Assembly (NCBI GenBank): GCA_019693395.1
Contig: JAAMXP010003262.1
Coordinates: forward strand, 1 to 26,135
From: Ettlia oleoabundans
Taxonomy: Eukaryota; Chlorophyta; Chlorophyceae; Chlamydomonadales
Direction of reading: 5' to 3'
Length of the DNA: 26,135 nucleotides
Both the position numbers and the translations under genes were made by a program. The notes beneath the pieces are model-generated. The model did no database searches and was not told where the DNA came from. It saw only the letters and a program-made list of their open reading frames with translations. Below are positions 22,081 to 26,135 of the stretch, in pieces (the first letter of the stretch is position 1; the number at the start of each line of letters is the position of its first letter).

Positions 22081-24194
22081 ATGTCTAGTGCCGCCACCCG
22101 CGCCAACAAGGGCAACCGCGGCCGCAGCTCGTCATCATCAAAACGTAGCACAGATCGGTTCGTGCAGAGGCCCGGTCTGGGGTCGCTGCGGCGGGACAAA
22201 CACGGCAATGAGACAAGAGAGATCACGCTGGTCATGACGAAAGGCCTTGATGAGAGGAGGTGAGGCAGTAGGGGTGCGGCAGGAACTGGGCGGAGGCCCA
22301 GGTATGACGCGCCTAACTGGAGCACCGGCACCTGCGCGCTTGCTTACGACTGCGCTGCTGGCGTGCAGGGTGACTGTGGGTGGTTTGAAGAACGAGTTGG
22401 AAGCCCAACGCATCTGGGATGTTCTCAACATTGCTCGCCATATTATCCACAAGCAGGATCCCCAGCAGGGCAGGTGGGCCCCAGCTGCCCTGTTCGTGCA
22501 CAGGGCTGATCAGTCTGGATGCCGCATCCCAGGGTGCTTTTTATGCTACAGCTTGCGGGTCCCCCCACCTCATTCCCACTTGCTGCATCAAGTGCAAAGG
22601 TTCCTCATGCCCACACAGCTAATCATCCCGGCCCTGTACACCCTGATTCCACCTGCTCAGCCTGCGACCATCACGCATCGTCGCCCCCTGCGCGCCCGCC
22701 CCCCCCCCCCGCCACACACACACAAACACACACCACCCCACACACCCTCCGCGACACACTTACGCACACATTCACGTGCATACACAGCTAAGTAGAGCGT
22801 TCCTCATCCCGCGTTGTGTTACCACCTGGCCCCTAGTGCGGGCCGTGCGCTTCACTTGAGTACAGCTTTTCCGCCCTGCCTGTGCCCTGGCCTGGGGCTG
22901 CCGTCAGTTCAGGTACCATTTCCCGGTGGAGCAGTACGCGGGGCTGCTGCATGACATCAAGACCTGCGGGTCTGTGGAGGAGTTGCACGACTACTGCATC
23001 ACGCTGGTGGCCAACAACAAGCTGAGGCCGCTGGGCACACAAACACACGCACACACACATGCAGACACAGGCGCCAAGCCGCGCACAGGCACAGGCGCCC
23101 CGGCTGCTACTGCGCCATTATCAGCAGCAATGCCTAATGTGCCAGGTGAGCGTAGTCAGCGCCGTTCTGCCCTGCTCACGATATGTGGCAGGCCAATCTC
23201 TTGTTCAGTAGTAGGCTGTGCAAACTGCATCTGTTATCAGCCATTCCCTTCATTCATGCTTTCCAACAGGCTGCTTGGCTGCCTTGCATACTTAGTCTGC
23301 TTGTATTGCTGTGGTCATGTCATCTGTGCACAAGGGATAGTCCTACAGCGCATGGCACACGTCTCTGTCTGCCACCTCGCAGGCGCCCACCCTCCGCAGC
23401 GCACATCGCAGCAGCAGCAGCAGCAGCAACAGGTGCAGCCGTCAAAACCTGAACCACCCAACCGGAACTTGCAGCATCAACAGGCGCAACCGCAGCATGA
23501 ACAGGCGCAGCCTCAGCGGCAGCAGCAGCAGAAGGTGAAGAAGCGCAAGCGCAGGCATGCCGCTGGTACTGAGGAGGGCGTGGGCCCTGCTGGGGTGATA
23601 TGCCAGGGAGATGGTGCCTCACCACAGCAGGAGCGGTGTGGGTCTGCTTCTCAAACATGCACAGGGTCAGCCAGGGGAGGCGGTGCTCCACCAGGGTGCA
23701 GGCAGGCAGCGGCAGCTCTGCCCCCAACCATGGGCGATATGTGGGTGGCTTTGAACCGGCTGCAGCCACTGTTGCGCGAGCAGGGATTGACCAGCCAGGA
23801 GGCAAGTGCTGAGCAGCGTGCAGCCGTACTGCCCTCCTGCGCTCGCCCCGCCACTGCTCATCCCATTTGCTGCTGCCTGCTTTTCTCAAAGGCGTGCAGG
23901 GGCAGGGCAGTGCTGAGTGCGCAACTCTGAGCCTTGGCATGACGTCGGCCGTTTTCTATCCGATGCTTTACCGCCGAGTTTTCTCTGCAGCCGCCACTGC
24001 GCCTTGAGACTTGCGCCACTCACACCTACACCCCTCACTTGCTGCAGGAGATTGACTTCAGCGTTCACTTTGGTTATGATGCCAGTCCAGCGGAGCAGGA
24101 GGCGCTGTACCACACCCTGCGCCGTGCGCTCATGGAGGGAGACAGGGCCTCCGTCGCTAAGCTGGTGCGCAGGGCGGGCGCGGCAAGGCAGTGA
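22081..24194 (+). CDS. G6: Q-rich nuclear-type protein, paralogue of G3
   Basis: Exons: 22081-22259, 22369-22473, 22913-23145, 23383-23801 and 23991-24194. They give 379 aa, close to the 363 of G3. The N-terminus is Ser/Arg/Lys rich, followed by GLGSLRRDKHGNE and REITLVMTKGL. The helical segment IWDVLNIARHIIHKQ and then YHFPVEQYAGLLHDI match G3 across an identically placed phase-2 intron. A (CA)n tract inside exon 3 encodes THAHTHADT. Exon 4 has a Q8 run, then a nuclear signal KVKKRKRRH (about 223-231), then a helical piece (MWVALNRLQPLLREQ). The last exon (EIDFSVHFGYDASPAEQEAL ... RRALMEGD) ends at TGA. Intron 4 probably uses a GC donor. The ATG at 22081 is a good start. No family is recognised. 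Confidence 0.7.
22699..22790 (+). repeat. poly-C and (CA)n microsatellite in G6 intron 2
   Basis: A run of twelve C is followed by (CA)n with interruptions up to about 22790. It lies between exons 22369-22473 and 22913-23145. Confidence 0.8.
23802..23990 (+). other. probable GC-AG intron of G6
   Basis: The boundary reads GAG|gcaagt, the exact non-canonical GC donor consensus, and ends in ttctctgcag. Removing 23802-23990 keeps phase 0 and continues to the TGA at 24192-24194. A GT alternative (GCC|gtactg at about 23827) is also in phase but has a poor donor. Confidence 0.55.
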
Positions 24195-24577
24195 GCCAGG
24201 GCACCAACAAGGAGTGAGCCTGAGTAGCCGCACGCTTGAGCAGGCCCAGGGTGACGCTCAAGCCACAGATGGCACAACTGTCTGCTCAAAATGTGGTCAA
24301 AAGGATCAGCAAAACAAGTTGCACATGCCATGCATTTTGATTCATAAAAAAAACTTTCAACCTGGCTTTGCAAGTGTGCCAGTATGTACAGGCCAGAGTG
24401 AACGAAACACGGTTATTCACCGGTGTGAGCAGGCAAGCTCAGTGTGATCGCACAAACCTCCTTCCTGCCCAGCGCTCCAATGCTCACAGGCTTGAGGACT
24501 ATGCCCCCCATCCCCACATCCCCCAAAAGATAAAACAAAACAAACCCATGCACTGCCAGCAAGTTGCGTTCGCGCTT
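24195..24577. other. convergent 3' region between G6 and G7
   Basis: The region holds the 3' UTRs of G6 (plus) and G7 (minus). No TGTAA was found on either strand, and no exon-like sequence was seen. A short A-tract lies near 24347-24354. Confidence 0.4.
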
Positions 24578-25907
24578 TCATTGGTGCCCCAGCGCGTCGC
24601 CCCGCATCTGCGCCACCACCATTGCCGCCAGCCGCTTGCTCTCCCGCCCGCCCAGGGCCTCCAGGGCTGAGCGGCGGTGCCGCATGCTGGCCACTGCCCC
24701 CCACTTGATGTTGGTGCGGCACAGCAGCTCACACTCCAAATGGCAGGCCAGCAGCCAGTGACCCCTGAGTGGACCAAAGGAAAGGCAGGCGCGCAGCAAG
24801 GACGTTTGTGGGCGGGGGCGGTGGGGTGAGGGGGGTGGGGTGGGGAGGGCGCGCGCATGTTGTGCAGGGCTTGTGCTCAGCATAATGCAAGCGGCTCTGC
24901 TGTCCCCAACTGGCATGGCTGCCTGTCTCCTCTTCTTCACGGGAGGCAAGTCGACAATAGCAGGTAATCAGTGGGCGATCGCTTGCACAGCGGCGCCTGT
25001 GAGGGGCTGGCAACAGGCTGAGGGGCGGCCAGCACGCCCACCTGATCACATCAGGCCCCAGCTGCAGCAGCCGCGCCTCACTGGTGCACAGCGCAGACTG
25101 TCGCACCATCTTGCGCACACTGCGGTTGGCACGCAGGTAGCCATCCAGCACCCACGAGCTGCTCACTGCCAGCTCCACAAACTGGCTGCTGCACTGCTTC
25201 CAGCCAGTGCCGTGGTGGGCAGGCAGGCCCTCCAGCGGCGCGCCCGCAAACTGGCCAGACTCCAGCTGCACACGCACGTGCATACAGACGCAGAAGCATA
25301 TGAAACATAGCTCCCATGGCTACCGCACTGGTTCCGGCACAGATTCCAGCACACTGAACGCTCCAGTGCCTTGAAGGTACAAGAAGGTACAACACAAGTG
25401 ATCTGGCTGACCACCCACCCTACTGACTGATGACAAGATGAATGGCGAGGCGCCCTCTCACCTCAACTGGCCTTTGCACAGACGGCACAGGTGACTGTTG
25501 CCCCAGCCAAACTGAAGAGGTGGAAGAGGAAGCGGATTACACCCGACCTACAGCCCAGGTGATGCGCCGCCCCCCACCAACCCACCCACCCACCCACCCA
25601 CCCACACAGGCACAGTGGGGCGGGCGTGCACCTGCTCCTGCAGTCCATGCGGGCCCAGCGCCTCCACTCGCTTGATCAGGTGCGCCAGGTACTGCTTGCT
25701 CACAGGCGGCGAACCGCGTGGCAGCCGCTGCAGAAACGACGCAGGCTCCTCACCAGCCTGAACAAACAGGCAGCACAACACATACAAAGTTGTGTGTGCA
25801 TACACGCGCACGCGCACACACACATGCACATACGAGCCAGCCTCCAAGGCAGCAGAGACAGAAAGCCGGCAGAGCTGCTGTAAGGCAGGCAAGCCAGCGA
25901 GGCAGCG
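24578..25907 (-). CDS. G7: unrecognised multi-exon gene, 5'-partial
   Basis: Exons, in coding order: 25834-25907, 25632-25757, 25462-25511, 25324-25369, 25042-25265 and 24578-24764. Every junction is in phase, giving about 235 residues ending ALGHQ. The best-supported pieces are FLQRLPRGSPPVSKQYLAHL (25632-25757), SSWVLDGYLRANRSVRKMV (25042-25265) and HLECELLCRTNIKWGAVA (24578-24764). The two micro-exons of 50 and 46 nt encode HLCRLCKGQLR and HWSVQCAGIC, a Cys pattern (C-x2-C, then C-x3-C) that could bind zinc; they are less certain. A further exon ending at 26076 may run off the right edge. The product is mostly helical and I do not recognise it. The 5' end lies outside the window. Confidence 0.5.
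25577..25606. repeat. (CCCA)n microsatellite in G7 intron
   Basis: About seven units of CCCA lie between G7 exons 25632-25757 and 25462-25511. A similar GGGTGGGT tract sits at the right edge of the window on the minus strand. Confidence 0.8.
25788..25829. repeat. CA/CG dinucleotide tract in G7 intron
   Basis: Alternating purine-pyrimidine sequence (tgtgtgcatacacgcgcacg and on through cacacaca) fills the intron between exons 25834-25907 and 25632-25757. It is a simple repeat. Confidence 0.7.
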
Positions 25908-26135
25908 CTGGAAGAATGGGACGTGGCAGTAGCAGGATAGCACCGCTGCCATTCACACGCACAAGTGATGGATGGAAGGCTGAACTCGGCTGCCTTCCCC
26001 GTATGCCGCTCTCTCGCCACTGACAGACGGGTTCTGCTGCTGTGGCTGCGAGGGAGGGACGCTGCACGGCTCAACCCTCTGCAACCAGCTCCAAGCACGA
26101 CATCAGCAGGCGATGAGAGCCCCCCACCCACCCAC

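Overview
The window is nuclear DNA of a eukaryote, most likely a green alga of the Chlamydomonadales type. Every recognisable coding region is cut by spliceosomal introns: GT-AG with strong gcag acceptors, and one probable GC-AG. CAG is used heavily for glutamine, introns carry (CA)n and C/G-rich microsatellites, and TGTAA, the chlorophyte poly(A) signal, lies just after several stop codons. There is no prokaryotic operon logic. The species is an inference; a Haematococcus-like alga would fit. A 16-N gap at 11493-11508 marks an assembly join.

Layout, left to right. (1) 157-604: a short non-autonomous inverted-repeat element (MITE-like). (2) G1, minus, 1005-4779: a 12-exon major facilitator superfamily transporter of the plant UNE2-like class, reconstructed to 515 aa. 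(3) G2, minus, 5733-9887: a 10-exon glutamine-rich protein with two B3-like pseudobarrel segments. (4) G3, minus, 10426-11845: a 3-exon Q-rich protein. (5) G4, minus, 12477 to about 15982: a Q-rich protein whose first domain is a clear paralogue of the second B3-like segment of G2. (6) 15983-18224: a divergent intergenic region. (7) G5, plus, 18225-21712: a 7-exon coiled-coil protein. (8) G6, plus, 22081-24194: a 5-exon Q-rich protein paralogous to G3. (9) G7, minus, 24578 to the right edge: an unrecognised gene, 5'-truncated by the window. G6 and G7 converge.

The most notable feature is the run G2-G6: five consecutive genes for low-complexity proteins that mostly carry basic nuclear-localisation-like patches. 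They include two paralogue pairs, G2/G4 and G3/G6, whose membership rests on conserved intron positions and phases as well as on residue similarity. G2 and G4 look like B3-type DNA-binding proteins with glutamine-rich tails. G3 and G6 share a helical domain I cannot name, and G5 is a long coiled-coil protein. A lineage-specific cluster of nuclear or chromatin regulators is a reasonable inference, but no function is shown directly.

Exon coordinates were derived by hand from splice consensus and phase continuity. Internal exons of G1, G2, G4, G5 and G6 are mutually in phase. First exons and translation starts are the weakest part throughout.
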